Source: an uncultured Blautia sp. (lineage in GTDB: Bacteria > Bacillota > Clostridia > Lachnospirales > Lachnospiraceae). From it: a DNA stretch of 64,000 bases. The stretch lies in assembly GCA_946557785.1 (NCBI GenBank), contig CAMNTH010000001.1, positions 211,428-275,427 of the forward strand, in the 5' to 3' direction. Shown one piece after another: positions 1-7,895 of this stretch. Within the stretch, counting starts at the first letter, position 1; each line of letters opens with the position of its first letter. A program made the translations under genes and the position numbers. The notes below the pieces were generated by a model. It was given only the letters and a program-made list of their open reading frames with translations, made no database searches and was not told the DNA's origin.

Positions 1-1
1 T

Positions 2-253
2 GTAACTATCACGGTGGCGGTAATCATTATTACAGGTGTGCTGGGAAATATGATCGGTGAAACGGTCTTAAGGATTTTTAAGATTCATGAACCTGTTGCT
101 AAGGGGTTGGCGTATGGAACTTCTGCGCATGCCATCGGGACTGCAAAAGCAATGGAGCTGGGTCAGATAGAAGGGGCTATGAGCAGCCTTGCCATTGCAG
201 TTGCAGGTCTTCTTACAGTAGCTGCCGCATCCTTTTTTGCAGGATTGCTGTAA
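2..253 (+). CDS. LrgB/CidB-family membrane protein (C-terminal part)
   Basis: This is the 3' end of a gene that enters from the left edge; the frame stays open to base 2, so the start is outside the window. The visible 83 residues form hydrophobic segments around a GTSAHAIGTAKAMELG stretch, which is the characteristic C-terminal signature of LrgB/CidB (antiholin-like) proteins. These inner-membrane proteins work with LrgA/CidA in control of murein hydrolase activity or in small organic acid export. An lrgA partner would be expected just upstream and cannot be seen. The gene lies 39 bp ahead of birA on the same strand. Confidence 0.8.
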   Translation, partial: VTITVAVIIITGVLGNMIGETVLRIFKIHEPVAKGLAYGTSAHAIGTAKAMELGQIEGAMSSLAIAVAGLLTVAAASFFAGLL

Positions 254-292
254 ACAAAAAGCGTAGAAAATTTGAACAAGGGGTAGAGGATT

Positions 293-1273
293 ATGACGGT
301 AAAGTCGCATCTTTTGGAGCTTTTGGAACAGCATAAAGGAGAGATTTTGTCAGGAGAAGCACTGGCATCGGAGCTTCAGTGTACCAGGGCTGCAGTCTGG
401 AAAGCAGTAAAGTCCCTTCGGGAGGAGGGTTATGCAATAGAAGCAGGACCTAATAAAGGATACATGCTTAGAAAAGACAGCAATCGTCTTTCACAGGAAG
501 GCATACGCCTGTATTTAAGAAAACAGGAAGTTTATATGAAGCTTTATAAAGAGGCAGGATCTACTAACCAGCTTGCCAAGCAGGCGGCAGTCAGCGGGGA
601 AGCGGGGCATGGAGCTTTTGTGATTGCACAGAAGCAGACGAAAGGGCGTGGAAGGCGGGGACGCAGCTTTTTTTCTCCGGAAGATGCAGGCCTTTATTTG
701 AGTATTGTTTTAAAGCCAAAAGAGGAGACGGTACAGAAAAGCCTTCTGCTTACTACAGCGGCGGCAGCAGCCGTTTATAAGGCTGTAAAAAAGGTCTGTG
801 GGATTTCTTTGGATATTAAATGGGTAAATGATCTTTACTATGAGGGGAAGAAAGTCTGTGGGATTTTGACAGAGGCGGTTACAGATTTTGAAGGGGGAAA
901 TATTGAATTTGCTGTTGTGGGAATCGGCCTGAATCTATACGAAGGGGAAGGGGGATACCCCAGGGAGCTTCAGGGAATCGCAGGCTCTCTTTATCCGGAT
1001 GCAAAGAGTGCATCTGCTGCTGACAGGAATTACCTTGCAGCAGAAATTGTAAACACCTTAATAGAAGAGACAGAAGATCTGAAGCTGTCCCGGGAATATG
1101 TGGAGCATAATATCGTTTTGGGAAAACAGATTCGTATCATAGACGGAAAGAAATGCCGCGAAGCCAGGGCTCTTGATATTTGTGAAGACGGAAAACTAAA
1201 GGTTCTGGAAGAGGATGGAACTATACAGTATCTTTCTTTTGGGGAAGTTTCGGTTCAGTTTAAAGAAGAATGA
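293..1273 (+). CDS. birA: Bifunctional biotin ligase / biotin operon repressor BirA
   Basis: The protein attaches biotin to a lysine of carboxylase carrier domains via biotinyl-AMP and probably represses biotin genes. At 326 residues it has the two-domain form: a winged helix-turn-helix at about residues 5-60 (SGEALASELQCTRAAVWKAV) and a ligase domain from about 80. The biotinyl-AMP loop GRGRRG is at 118-123, KWVNDLYYEGKKVCGILTE follows near 180, and the C-terminal SH3-like cap is present. The ATG has a purine-rich ribosome site (GGGGTAGAGG). A hairpin terminator follows directly. No biotin synthesis gene lies nearby. Confidence 0.95.
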   Translation: MTVKSHLLELLEQHKGEILSGEALASELQCTRAAVWKAVKSLREEGYAIEAGPNKGYMLRKDSNRLSQEGIRLYLRKQEVYMKLYKEAGSTNQLAKQAAVSGEAGHGAFVIAQKQTKGRGRRGRSFFSPEDAGLYLSIVLKPKEETVQKSLLLTTAAAAAVYKAVKKVCGISLDIKWVNDLYYEGKKVCGILTEAVTDFEGGNIEFAVVGIGLNLYEGEGGYPRELQGIAGSLYPDAKSASAADRNYLAAEIVNTLIEETEDLKLSREYVEHNIVLGKQIRIIDGKKCREARALDICEDGKLKVLEEDGTIQYLSFGEVSVQFKEE

Positions 1274-1302
1274 AAACCCTGCCTTGCGGCAGGGCTTTTG
1301 TC
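1273..1302 (+). terminator. Rho-independent terminator after birA
   Basis: CCCTGCC (1277-1283) and GGCAGGG (1288-1294) form a 7-bp GC-rich stem with a TTGC loop, followed by CTTTTG. It begins inside or right after the birA stop codon. Confidence 0.8.
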
Positions 1303-1308
1303 CCTAAC

Positions 1309-1370
1309 TATGATATCTGCGGATTACTCCGTGCTTTGCACTCCCGCCTTTAGACCCTGGTATCATCATA
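1309..1370. repeat. Nested dyad between convergent genes
   Basis: TATGATA (1309-1315) faces TATCATCATA (1361-1370), enclosing an inner hairpin GTGC-TTT-GCAC flanked by short GC complementarity (GCGG / CCCGC). There is no clean T-run, so it is not a typical terminator. It lies between birA and the 3' end of the leftward sigma operon. Confidence 0.4.
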
Positions 1371-1374
1371 TTAT

Positions 1375-2073
1375 TTATAAAGATTCGTCCTGAGTATCCG
1401 GACGGACATTCGGAGGGACTTCCTGGATTTTTTGTGCTTCCTGGACTTCCTGGACTTCTTGGACTTCCTGTGCTTCTTGGACTTTCTGTGCTGTCTGTGA
1501 CCCTGCAGGACGGTAAGGCGCCCAGTAATGTTCTTCAGAATCGGACTTTTTGTATTCCTCCTCCAGTTGAGACTTTTTGTTGGAGAGGATATAAATGCCT
1601 GTAATGATGATCACGATTGCAATGACGATTTGAGGCAGCTTATAGGTAACGTCTGATAGAAAGCTTGCAACAGACAGTGGCAGCAGCCAGTAAAGCAGCT
1701 CCGTAAAATTATTCCATAAGATGGATGCTCCGAAGAAGATCAAAAGGCCTGCTACGATGGTGCGGTGTTTTCTGATCAGTATATCTGCATCGCCGATAAA
1801 CTGTTCCATGTGAAGCACATAATTGTCTTCCAGAGAATAAAACTCTTCTTCAGCCAGAGATTTCAGGTTATGCACATTAAAAAAGCTGTAGAACCAGATG
1901 ATCGGAAGAAACATGAGAAACCAGCTGAAACCTGTGCCTGCGGACACTGCAATGGTACCCCAGAAAAGCAGCATAATGCTGATACCCTGTTTCCGAAAGC
2001 CCATATACATTTCTCCGGCTCCGGGAATAAGAGAAGAAAGAAAAAGCCAAAATCCTTTTTTTTGTTTTGTCAT
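1375..2073 (-). CDS. Membrane protein of the ECF sigma operon, repeat-tailed
   Basis: Predicted 232-residue multi-pass membrane protein. It starts with a small cytoplasmic stretch and a paired hydrophobic segment containing SLIPGAGEMYMG, typical of TM2-like small membrane proteins. Further membrane segments follow near residues 105-125 and 135-165, then an acidic cytoplasmic tail with VQEAQEVQEVQEVQEAQ repeats. The ATG at 2073 is preferred over one at 2088 because GGAGG at 2081-2085 sits 8 nt upstream and the preceding anti-sigma gene then ends 1 nt before. It is the last gene of a sigma / anti-sigma / membrane-protein operon, so a role in envelope sensing is inferred; exact function is unknown. 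Confidence 0.7.
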   Translation of the reverse strand: MTKQKKGFWLFLSSLIPGAGEMYMGFRKQGISIMLLFWGTIAVSAGTGFSWFLMFLPIIWFYSFFNVHNLKSLAEEEFYSLEDNYVLHMEQFIGDADILIRKHRTIVAGLLIFFGASILWNNFTELLYWLLPLSVASFLSDVTYKLPQIVIAIVIIITGIYILSNKKSQLEEEYKKSDSEEHYWAPYRPAGSQTAQKVQEAQEVQEVQEVQEAQKIQEVPPNVRPDTQDESL

Positions 2074-2074
2074 G

Positions 2075-2581
2075 TTATTTGCCTCCATTGATTATTTTAT
2101 TGGAAAAATCATTGAAATAGTTTGTGAGTGCTTTGGAGCCTTTTGTCAGTCCCTGATTTACGTTATGTGAAAAATCATACAGATGATTGGAACGTCTTTC
2201 CGGCATGGAAGGTTCTTCCGGAAGCTCCATGCGTATGCTGCTTTGGGGTGTAAGGCTGGCAAAATCAACTTCTGAAATTCCGAATAGAAGCAATAAAGCC
2301 ATTAATACTCCGGCGGCGGTTCTAATCCCGCAGCAGAAAAGCTGCATTCTGTATGAAGCAGCGGTAATTGCCCTGCCGGTTTGTACAGCGGGAGTGGCTG
2401 CTTTGGAAAGAATCTGTTCTTTCATATAGGCTGGAGACTGAATGGGCGATTTCCTTTCCAGATTTAAAATCTGTTCCAGACAGTAGTCACAATCATCTAT
2501 ATGTTTTAGGAAAGCAATCATTTCCTCGGCGTTCATAGAATTATCCTGGAATTTCTGAAATTCATCATGTGAGACGTGCAT
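2075..2581 (-). CDS. Anti-sigma factor with zinc-finger (zf-HC2-like) domain
   Basis: The 168-residue protein carries an N-terminal H-x3-C-x2-C motif (HIDDCDYC, about residues 27-34), the zinc-binding anti-sigma signature that holds ECF sigma factors. One transmembrane segment follows at about 85-105 (AAGVLMALLLLFGIS), and the remaining ~60 residues would be outside the cell. It is directly downstream of the ECF sigma gene with no gap (2581/2582), the standard arrangement in which the anti-sigma is co-transcribed with its target. The ribosome site overlaps the end of the sigma gene. The extracellular domain is not recognised, so the signal sensed is unknown. Confidence 0.85.
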   Translation of the reverse strand: MHVSHDEFQKFQDNSMNAEEMIAFLKHIDDCDYCLEQILNLERKSPIQSPAYMKEQILSKAATPAVQTGRAITAASYRMQLFCCGIRTAAGVLMALLLLFGISEVDFASLTPQSSIRMELPEEPSMPERRSNHLYDFSHNVNQGLTKGSKALTNYFNDFSNKIINGGK

Positions 2582-3157
2582 TTATCCACTCCTCCTTTCT
2601 GATTGACTGCCAGTAGTAAGCTTCGGCAGGTTCCGGACAGAGAATTGTTCACAAGGACGCTCTGTTACCAAAAGCTGTTTCAGCATAGCTTTGGCGCGGT
2701 ATAGCTGGGTTTGGATTGTTTTTGTATTTTTTCCTTCTCTTCGTGCAATTTCTGTAACCGTAAGCTCATGGCAGAAATGGGAAATGGCTATTTCACGGTA
2801 GGGGCTGCGGAGCTGCCTGCAAAGTTCCAAAATATGGCGGTCCGAATCATTATTAAGATACGCATCCTCAGGAGAAGGATTTCGATCAGGTAATTTGGCA
2901 AAACAGGTTTCCTCTGCGGGAAGTGTTTTTCTGCCTGCTGCTTTTAGAAAATCCAGGCATTTGCGCACGGCAATTTTGCTTAGCCAGGCTTTTTCATATG
3001 TTCCGTCAAAATGGGAGAGATTCTTATAGGCTGATAAAAATACTTCCTGGGTTAGGTCTTCTGCATCAAAGGGGTTGCCTACGGATTTCAGGCATATGGA
3101 ATAAACCAGATTTTGATATTGTACGATCAAATATTCTAAGTATTGTTCTGGTGTAAT
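2582..3157 (-). CDS. ECF RNA polymerase sigma factor, probable ATT start
   Basis: ECF-type sigma factor: region 2 (VGNPFDAEDLTQEVFLSAYK) recognises the -10 element and region 4 (ELTVTEIARREGKNTKTIQTQ) the -35 element. The first ordinary start codon in frame is a TTG at 3130 with no Shine-Dalgarno, and it would cut into region 2. Nine codons upstream, an ATT at 3157 lies 8 nt after AGGGGG and adds residues TPEQYLEYL, which look like a normal ECF N terminus. I therefore extend the gene to 3157 (191 residues), giving an unusual ATT start. It heads the operon with the anti-sigma factor and is divergent from alaX. Confidence 0.85.
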   Translation of the reverse strand: MTPEQYLEYLIVQYQNLVYSICLKSVGNPFDAEDLTQEVFLSAYKNLSHFDGTYEKAWLSKIAVRKCLDFLKAAGRKTLPAEETCFAKLPDRNPSPEDAYLNNDSDRHILELCRQLRSPYREIAISHFCHELTVTEIARREGKNTKTIQTQLYRAKAMLKQLLVTERPCEQFSVRNLPKLTTGSQSERRSG

Positions 3158-3252
3158 GCTATCAGCCCCCTTTCTCTACCCATTCACTTATTAATTATAA
3201 CGCAGCTCTTTATGAAATTACTTCAGTTATTTTTTATTTTTGTAAATTTTTT

Positions 3253-3281
3253 TTGCGAAACCATTGAGAATAGTCTATACT
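3253..3281 (+). promoter_or_regulatory. Sigma-A type promoter for alaX
   Basis: TTGCGA at 3253-3258 and TATACT at 3276-3281 are separated by 17 bp, 36 bp ahead of the alaX start codon. Confidence 0.6.
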
Positions 3282-3316
3282 GTTACCAGAAAATATAAAA
3301 GAAGTGCAGGAGAGGC

Positions 3317-4492
3317 ATGGGAATGATAGAAACAGAGCGTCTTTATTACAATGATGTATATAAAAAGGAATTTACTGCAGTGGTTTTGGAATGCAGGGAG
3401 GAAAAAAAGGGATACCATATTCTTTTGGACAGAAGTGCATTTTATCCTGAAGGGGGAGGACAGCCAAGCGATATAGGATTTTTGGATGGTACAGAGGTTT
3501 TTGAAGTTCATGAAAAAAATGGTGAATTGCTTCACTATACAAGAGAATCCCTGGAAGCGGGAACAGAGGTTACCGGAAAGATTGACTGGGAACGGCGGTT
3601 TGACCTGATGCAGCAGCATTCCGGCGAACATATGGTCAGCGGATTGATTCATGAGGCATTTGGATATGACAATGTGGGATTCCACATGGGAAGCGATGTA
3701 ATCACCATTGATTTTAACGGGATGCTGGATGATAGCCAGATTGGGGAAATTGAAAGAAAGGTGAATGCAAAGATCTGGCAGGATGCTCAGGTGGAAATTT
3801 CCTATCCAAGTCCGGAAAGATTAAAAGAGATTGGATATAGAAGTAAAAAAGAACTGACAGGTGCAGTGCGCATCGTAACCTTTCCGGGGACGGATATTTG
3901 TGCCTGCTGCGGCACTCATGTAACCCATACAGGAGAAATCGGCATGGTGAAGCTTTTGTCAGCAGTAAAATTCCATGATGGTGTAAGAATGGAGATGATT
4001 GCAGGCAGAAGAGTTTTGGAATATCTTAATAGGGTGAATGAACAGAACCGTCAGATATCGGTTCGCCTGTCAGCAAAGCCGACTCAGACGGCTGCTGCGG
4101 TCAGCCGCTTGTGGGAGGAGAATTTCAGGCTGAAAGGTTTGACCAGCCGGATGGAGGAAGAGATTTTTGCAAATGAAGCTTCCAGATGGAAGGGAAAAGG
4201 AGATGTACTTTTGTTCCGGGAAGGCCTTGAATCGGACAGCGTGCGAAGACTGACAGATGCAGTTACCCAAAGCTGCGGTGGTCTTTGTGCTGTTTTTTCA
4301 AAAAACCAGGATGGAAGCTATAAGTATGCAATGGGGCAGATAAATGGAAATCTTGTCAGCCTTACCAAGGAAATGAACCAGACCCTTCAAGGCCGGGGCG
4401 GGGGGAAGCCTTATTTTGTGCAGGGCTCTGTTTGGGCGGATGAGAATGCAATCAGAGCTTTTTTTAAGGAAATCATGGAGCAAAAGAGGTGA
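3317..4492 (+). CDS. Alanyl-tRNA editing protein AlaX (long form)
   Basis: Free-standing editing enzyme that hydrolyses mischarged Ser- or Gly-tRNA(Ala). It shares the editing half of alanyl-tRNA synthetase. FYPEGGGQPSD near residues 42-52 and the zinc motif H-x3-H (QQHSGEHM, His101 and His105) are present, with the second metal site in CACCGTHVTHTGE near 197-210. The C-terminal ~150 residues contain a coiled coil and a DHHA1-like domain, consistent with AlaX-L at 391 residues. An ATG at 3323 is an alternative start. The amidohydrolase gene follows 6 bp later, suggesting co-transcription. Confidence 0.92.
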   Translation: MGMIETERLYYNDVYKKEFTAVVLECREEKKGYHILLDRSAFYPEGGGQPSDIGFLDGTEVFEVHEKNGELLHYTRESLEAGTEVTGKIDWERRFDLMQQHSGEHMVSGLIHEAFGYDNVGFHMGSDVITIDFNGMLDDSQIGEIERKVNAKIWQDAQVEISYPSPERLKEIGYRSKKELTGAVRIVTFPGTDICACCGTHVTHTGEIGMVKLLSAVKFHDGVRMEMIAGRRVLEYLNRVNEQNRQISVRLSAKPTQTAAAVSRLWEENFRLKGLTSRMEEEIFANEASRWKGKGDVLLFREGLESDSVRRLTDAVTQSCGGLCAVFSKNQDGSYKYAMGQINGNLVSLTKEMNQTLQGRGGGKPYFVQGSVWADENAIRAFFKEIMEQKR

Positions 4493-4498
4493 AAAGGA

Positions 4499-5368
4499 AT
4501 GTTTGGTGAATGCCATGCCCATATGATAATGGATGGAGTAAATTATAGACAGGCTGTGGGGCTTCATGCAGAGCAGGTGCAGGAGGAAATGATCCACTGT
4601 CATCTACAAAAATATCAGGATATAGGGGTGGATTTTGTCAGGGATGGGGGAGATTCCTATGGTGTCTCCAAGCGGACAAAAGAGCTGGCGGCACAGTACG
4701 CAGTGGATTATAGAACCCCGGTTTTTGCTATACACAAAGAGGGTCATTATGGTTCCATTGTGGGAAAAAGCTTTAAAAATCTGAAGGAATTCCATGAAAG
4801 GGTGCTGGAGGCAAAAGAGGAAGGCGCTGATTTTATTAAGATTATGACTACCGGATTGATGGATTTTGCCAATCATGGAGAAGTGACAGGAATGCCTTTG
4901 GAAGAGCAGACTGTGAAAGAAATGGTACATATTGCCCATGAGGAAGGTTTTGCGGTGATGAGCCATACCAATGGCGTATATGGAGTTCAGGCAGCTTTGA
5001 AAGCAGGTGTGGACAGTGTGGAGCATGGCAATTTTATGGATCAGGAGACTGTGCAGATGCTTGCCGAAAGTGATGCGGTGTGGGTTCCAACACTGGTTAC
5101 TGTGAGAAATCTTTTGGGCTGCGGAAGATTTGAGGATTCTGTGATCCAATCCATTATGATCCAGGGAGAGCGGAATTTAAGGCTTGCATACAAGCTGGGC
5201 GCAAAGGTAGCTCTTGGAAGCGATGCAGGAGCATATCAGGTTTACCACGGCAAAGGAATCCAGGATGAACTGGCAGCTTTTAGGCAGATTCTGGGAGATG
5301 GAGAGGATGTATATTCCTGGCTGAAGGCAGGAGAAGATTTTATTAAAAAGAGATTTCAGCGAGTTTAA
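4499..5368 (+). CDS. Amidohydrolase-family metal-dependent hydrolase
   Basis: A 289-residue TIM-barrel hydrolase of the imidazolonepropionase-like amidohydrolase group. The N-terminal metal ligands are HAH (residues 6-8), a lysine for the bridging carbamate lies in FIKIMTTG near 120, then the His of MSHTNG and of VEHGNFM, and the catalytic Asp in LGSDAGA near 242. It lacks the usual N-terminal beta-sandwich, so it is a compact version. The substrate cannot be told from sequence. It follows alaX closely and ends at a shared bidirectional terminator. Confidence 0.8.
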   Translation: MFGECHAHMIMDGVNYRQAVGLHAEQVQEEMIHCHLQKYQDIGVDFVRDGGDSYGVSKRTKELAAQYAVDYRTPVFAIHKEGHYGSIVGKSFKNLKEFHERVLEAKEEGADFIKIMTTGLMDFANHGEVTGMPLEEQTVKEMVHIAHEEGFAVMSHTNGVYGVQAALKAGVDSVEHGNFMDQETVQMLAESDAVWVPTLVTVRNLLGCGRFEDSVIQSIMIQGERNLRLAYKLGAKVALGSDAGAYQVYHGKGIQDELAAFRQILGDGEDVYSWLKAGEDFIKKRFQRV

Positions 5369-5416
5369 AAAACAGCATCCGGGAACCAACATGGCGTTTC
5401 TTTGGATGCTGTTTTT
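5367..5416. terminator. Bidirectional terminator
   Basis: AACAGCATCC (5371-5380) pairs with GGATGCTGTT (5404-5413), flanked by A-run and T-run, so it can end both the amidohydrolase transcript and the leftward lipoprotein transcript. Confidence 0.85.
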
Positions 5417-5428
5417 CATATCGTATTC

Positions 5429-6550
5429 TTATGCGTCTTCGATTTTCAGAGAGGAATAAATGTTGGATTTCGGGGATGCAGCCGGATTGAAAGTGATCCG
5501 TATCCGGCATCCTTCTTCTAGGCTGCCTGTAGAGGCATCCCGGGCCTTAGCGGTATTGAAGGTAAGAACTGCCTCATCGTCCGTACGCAGGGTTACCGTA
5601 TTTGCAGTCCTGCCCACGACAGTGCCTGTAACCTGGAAGGAGATATGGGAATCCCTTTGGGATTCAGGATTTTCCCCCGTTATTCCGTTGATCGTTATTT
5701 CCTCAAGCGTAGTTCCATTAAATTCACCAGTATACGAAACCGTGACATGAGAGCCTTCCGTAATTCCTCCTGGAAAGTAGCTTGGAACAGAGGAAAGATC
5801 CAGCTTTAGCGGATCACTGATGCCTTCCAAAGAAACCTGGAGAATGTTTCCGGATATATTGTTTATTACACAGAAAAGCTTATTTTCCGGGGATTGATTT
5901 TCTTCCGGAGGGGGTGTGGGGGTTGGCTTTGGAACTTTGAAAGGTTCTGCATCAGAAATACTAAGTACTTTCAGATGACCTGCAGGGATTTTATTGGAGG
6001 AATCCTCAGCTAGTTTGCCTTTATAGTGAAGATAAACCCCGGCGCCTGTTTTGATGCCGTTTTGATAATACTGTTTTGTACCGGTGCTAGGGAAGGTGAC
6101 GGTGAGACCCTTTTTGGACTTGATGGTAATGGTGTTCAACGTTAAATCCAATACGGTTCCCTGGATGGTATGATCCTTTAATTTGGACTTTTTGTGATAT
6201 TCATCTACCACTTTCAGGGCTTTGACAGCACTGGTATCTGCCTCACCAAGCTGACCTTCATAAATGACGCTGATCTCATCCCCTGTGATCATTCCCTGTG
6301 CACATTCCAGGGAGGCCTGTGAAACATCAAAAACATACTGCTGATCTTCTGACTGAATACTTACCTGGCTTCCGTTAAAGTCTATCAGGGTTCCCCGCAA
6401 TTCATCTATATAAACCCGGGGCTTATCCGGTGCAGCTTCCTGTACCGTATCTCCGGCAGAAACAAAACGTTCCAGGACTTCACCAAAACTGCATCCAGCC
6501 ATGGAAATGGTGAAGCATAAACAAATGCATAGGATAAACATTTTTTTCAT
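5429..6550 (-). CDS. Lipoprotein made of four similar beta-rich units
   Basis: Start at 6550 is set by GGAGG five bases upstream; this gives MKKMFILCICLCF and a lipobox SMAGC, so Cys20 should be lipidated and the protein held on the outer face of the membrane. The remaining ~350 residues contain four units of about 70-90 residues with similar order: a short strand pair (GTLIDFNG, GTVLDLTLN, CVINNISGN, GTVVGRTAN), a central strand, and a GxxVxVxYxG-type strand. A proline-rich linker (PKPTPTPPPEENQSP) joins the second and third. I do not recognise a named family; an OB-like fold is an inference. Confidence 0.75.
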   Translation of the reverse strand: MKKMFILCICLCFTISMAGCSFGEVLERFVSAGDTVQEAAPDKPRVYIDELRGTLIDFNGSQVSIQSEDQQYVFDVSQASLECAQGMITGDEISVIYEGQLGEADTSAVKALKVVDEYHKKSKLKDHTIQGTVLDLTLNTITIKSKKGLTVTFPSTGTKQYYQNGIKTGAGVYLHYKGKLAEDSSNKIPAGHLKVLSISDAEPFKVPKPTPTPPPEENQSPENKLFCVINNISGNILQVSLEGISDPLKLDLSSVPSYFPGGITEGSHVTVSYTGEFNGTTLEEITINGITGENPESQRDSHISFQVTGTVVGRTANTVTLRTDDEAVLTFNTAKARDASTGSLEEGCRIRITFNPAASPKSNIYSSLKIEDA

Positions 6551-6601
6551 TGATAACCTCCGGCAGCATATGAAAATCACCGGAAACCAATAAAAGGAAG
6601 C

Positions 6602-6796
6602 CTATTTCGTAAAGTCCTCATTAGTATCAGGAACAGGGATAAAATCAAAAATTTCCCTATAAGCATCCCATTCTCTCCGGCTGTCTGCCCCATTTGGCAT
6701 CAGACCGGTGCATTCTGTACATGCGTTTGTATCCAGGTAATTTTCGTAAGAAATATTGTATGGGTTTTCTTTTTTTTCAGTGTCCTTTTCGCTCAT
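6602..6796 (-). CDS. Small conserved-looking acidic protein, unknown function
   Basis: A 64-residue soluble protein with a very good ribosome site (AAAGGAGGAG, 4 nt before the ATG). It is rich in Asp/Glu and aromatic residues and contains one C-x2-C pair (ACTECTGLMP, about residues 25-34) that could bind a metal. It precedes the leftward lipoprotein gene by 51 bp and may share its transcript. I cannot assign a function. Confidence 0.6.
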   Translation of the reverse strand: MSEKDTEKKENPYNISYENYLDTNACTECTGLMPNGADSRREWDAYREIFDFIPVPDTNEDFTK

Positions 6797-6953
6797 AATA
6801 CTCCTCCTTTAAACTTGAAAATAGTTTTCAGAGAATAGTATATGAAAAAGGAACGGCAGCTATACACAGCTGCTTTTAGTATTATATCAAAAGTATACCA
6901 AAAAGCTGTAATAATTTCTATTCATTTTCAGGCTCGAATTACCAAAAAAACTA

Positions 6954-6981
6954 TTGAAATTTGTAGAATATATGCTATAAT
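6954..6981 (+). promoter_or_regulatory. Promoter of the riboswitch-folT transcript
   Basis: TTGAAA at 6954-6959, 16-bp spacer, TATAAT at 6976-6981. Transcription would start near 6988, about 10 nt ahead of the riboswitch. Confidence 0.7.
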
Positions 6982-6997
6982 CTGCTTAAATAAATAA

Positions 6998-7110
6998 TAG
7001 CGAAGTAGGAATTTATGCGTTAAGTGTTCACTGGCTGGGGAGTCGCCGTGAAACGAAAAGACCGCAGATTTAAGAAACGGCTTACGATATATTTTCCGCA
7101 CCCGTTGCTA
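6998..7110 (+). promoter_or_regulatory. Tetrahydrofolate (THF) riboswitch
   Basis: The conserved core GCGTTAAGTG is present at 7018-7027. It is followed by a hairpin (TTCAC...GTGAA) whose loop carries GGGGAGTCG, then ACGAAAAGACCGC. The outer stem is TAGCGA (6998-7003) with TTGCTA (7105-7110); the inner stem pairs ATGCG with CGCAG. The loop GGG can pair with CACCC at 7099-7103 as the expected pseudoknot. Order and spacing match the folT-type THF riboswitch as I remember it, and the downstream gene is a folate transporter component. No obvious terminator separates it from folT, so control of translation is likely. Confidence 0.82.
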
Positions 7111-7195
7111 CATATGAGGACATCTCATAATGTGGAGGGATTATTATTTATCAGTAACTACTCTATTATTAAAACATTATGGAGGTGTTTTTATT

Positions 7196-7765
7196 ATGCA
7201 AAAAAATAATTACAAAACCTATTGGAATGTAAAAACCCTGGTATTTATGGGCCTTTTAGTTGCCATGCAGCTGGTACTGGGCAGAGTTTTAGTGCTTGAC
7301 CTGGGACCGAACCGTGTTACCGTAAGCAGTGTCTGCACCATCCTTGCGGGCTTGTGGCTGGGGCCTGTGGCCGGCGGCGTATGCGGCCTGTGCGCTGATA
7401 TTATAGGCTGCTTTATTAAGGGATATGCAGTAAATCCGCTGATTACAGTAGCAGCCATTCTTTGGGGCGTACTGCCTGGATTGATTAAGCCTATGTATAT
7501 CCAAAAAGGTAAACTGGGAAAGACTGTGGGGATCTGTATTTCTGTGGTTCTGACCGGTGCAGCAAGCTCTCTTGTATTTACAACAGCAGGTCTAGTTCTG
7601 CTCCTGGGATATAATTTCTATGCCATTATGCCAGGCAGACTGCTGCAGTTTGTATTCATGGTGCCGGTTTACTGTATACTTACCTGCCTTTTGTATTTCA
7701 GCCCTGTGACCCGTCTGGTTGTAGGCTCTGTTGCATCGGAGGAGCTGGTTAAAAGGGCTGCTTGA
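7196..7765 (+). CDS. folT: ECF transporter S component, folate-specific (FolT)
   Basis: A 189-residue integral membrane protein with about six hydrophobic segments, the substrate-binding subunit of an energy-coupling-factor transporter. The pattern LVFMGLLVAMQLVLGRVL near the N terminus and GPVAGGVCGLCADIIGC near residues 57-75 fits the FolT/HMP-type S-component family. The ATG at 7196 has GGAGGTG eight bases upstream. The preceding THF riboswitch is the strongest argument for folate specificity. No EcfA/EcfT genes are nearby, as is usual for group II S components sharing a distant energising module. Confidence 0.88.
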   Translation: MQKNNYKTYWNVKTLVFMGLLVAMQLVLGRVLVLDLGPNRVTVSSVCTILAGLWLGPVAGGVCGLCADIIGCFIKGYAVNPLITVAAILWGVLPGLIKPMYIQKGKLGKTVGICISVVLTGAASSLVFTTAGLVLLLGYNFYAIMPGRLLQFVFMVPVYCILTCLLYFSPVTRLVVGSVASEELVKRAA

Positions 7766-7815
7766 TTTATAACAAATTATGATAAAAATTGCATATTGAA
7801 TGATTCCCCAATAAG

Positions 7816-7867
7816 TAAAAAAGCCCGAAGATATCTTCTTAAAGAAGGTCTTCCTGGGCTTTTTTAT
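7816..7867 (+). terminator. Terminator after folT
   Basis: AAAAAAGCCCGAAGA... pairs with ...TCTTCCTGGGCTTTTTT in a long imperfect stem with an inner hairpin, ending in six T. It can act for both folT and the leftward acetyltransferase gene. Confidence 0.85.
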
Positions 7868-7895
7868 TATTCACATTAGACTTTTTGTTATCCTT

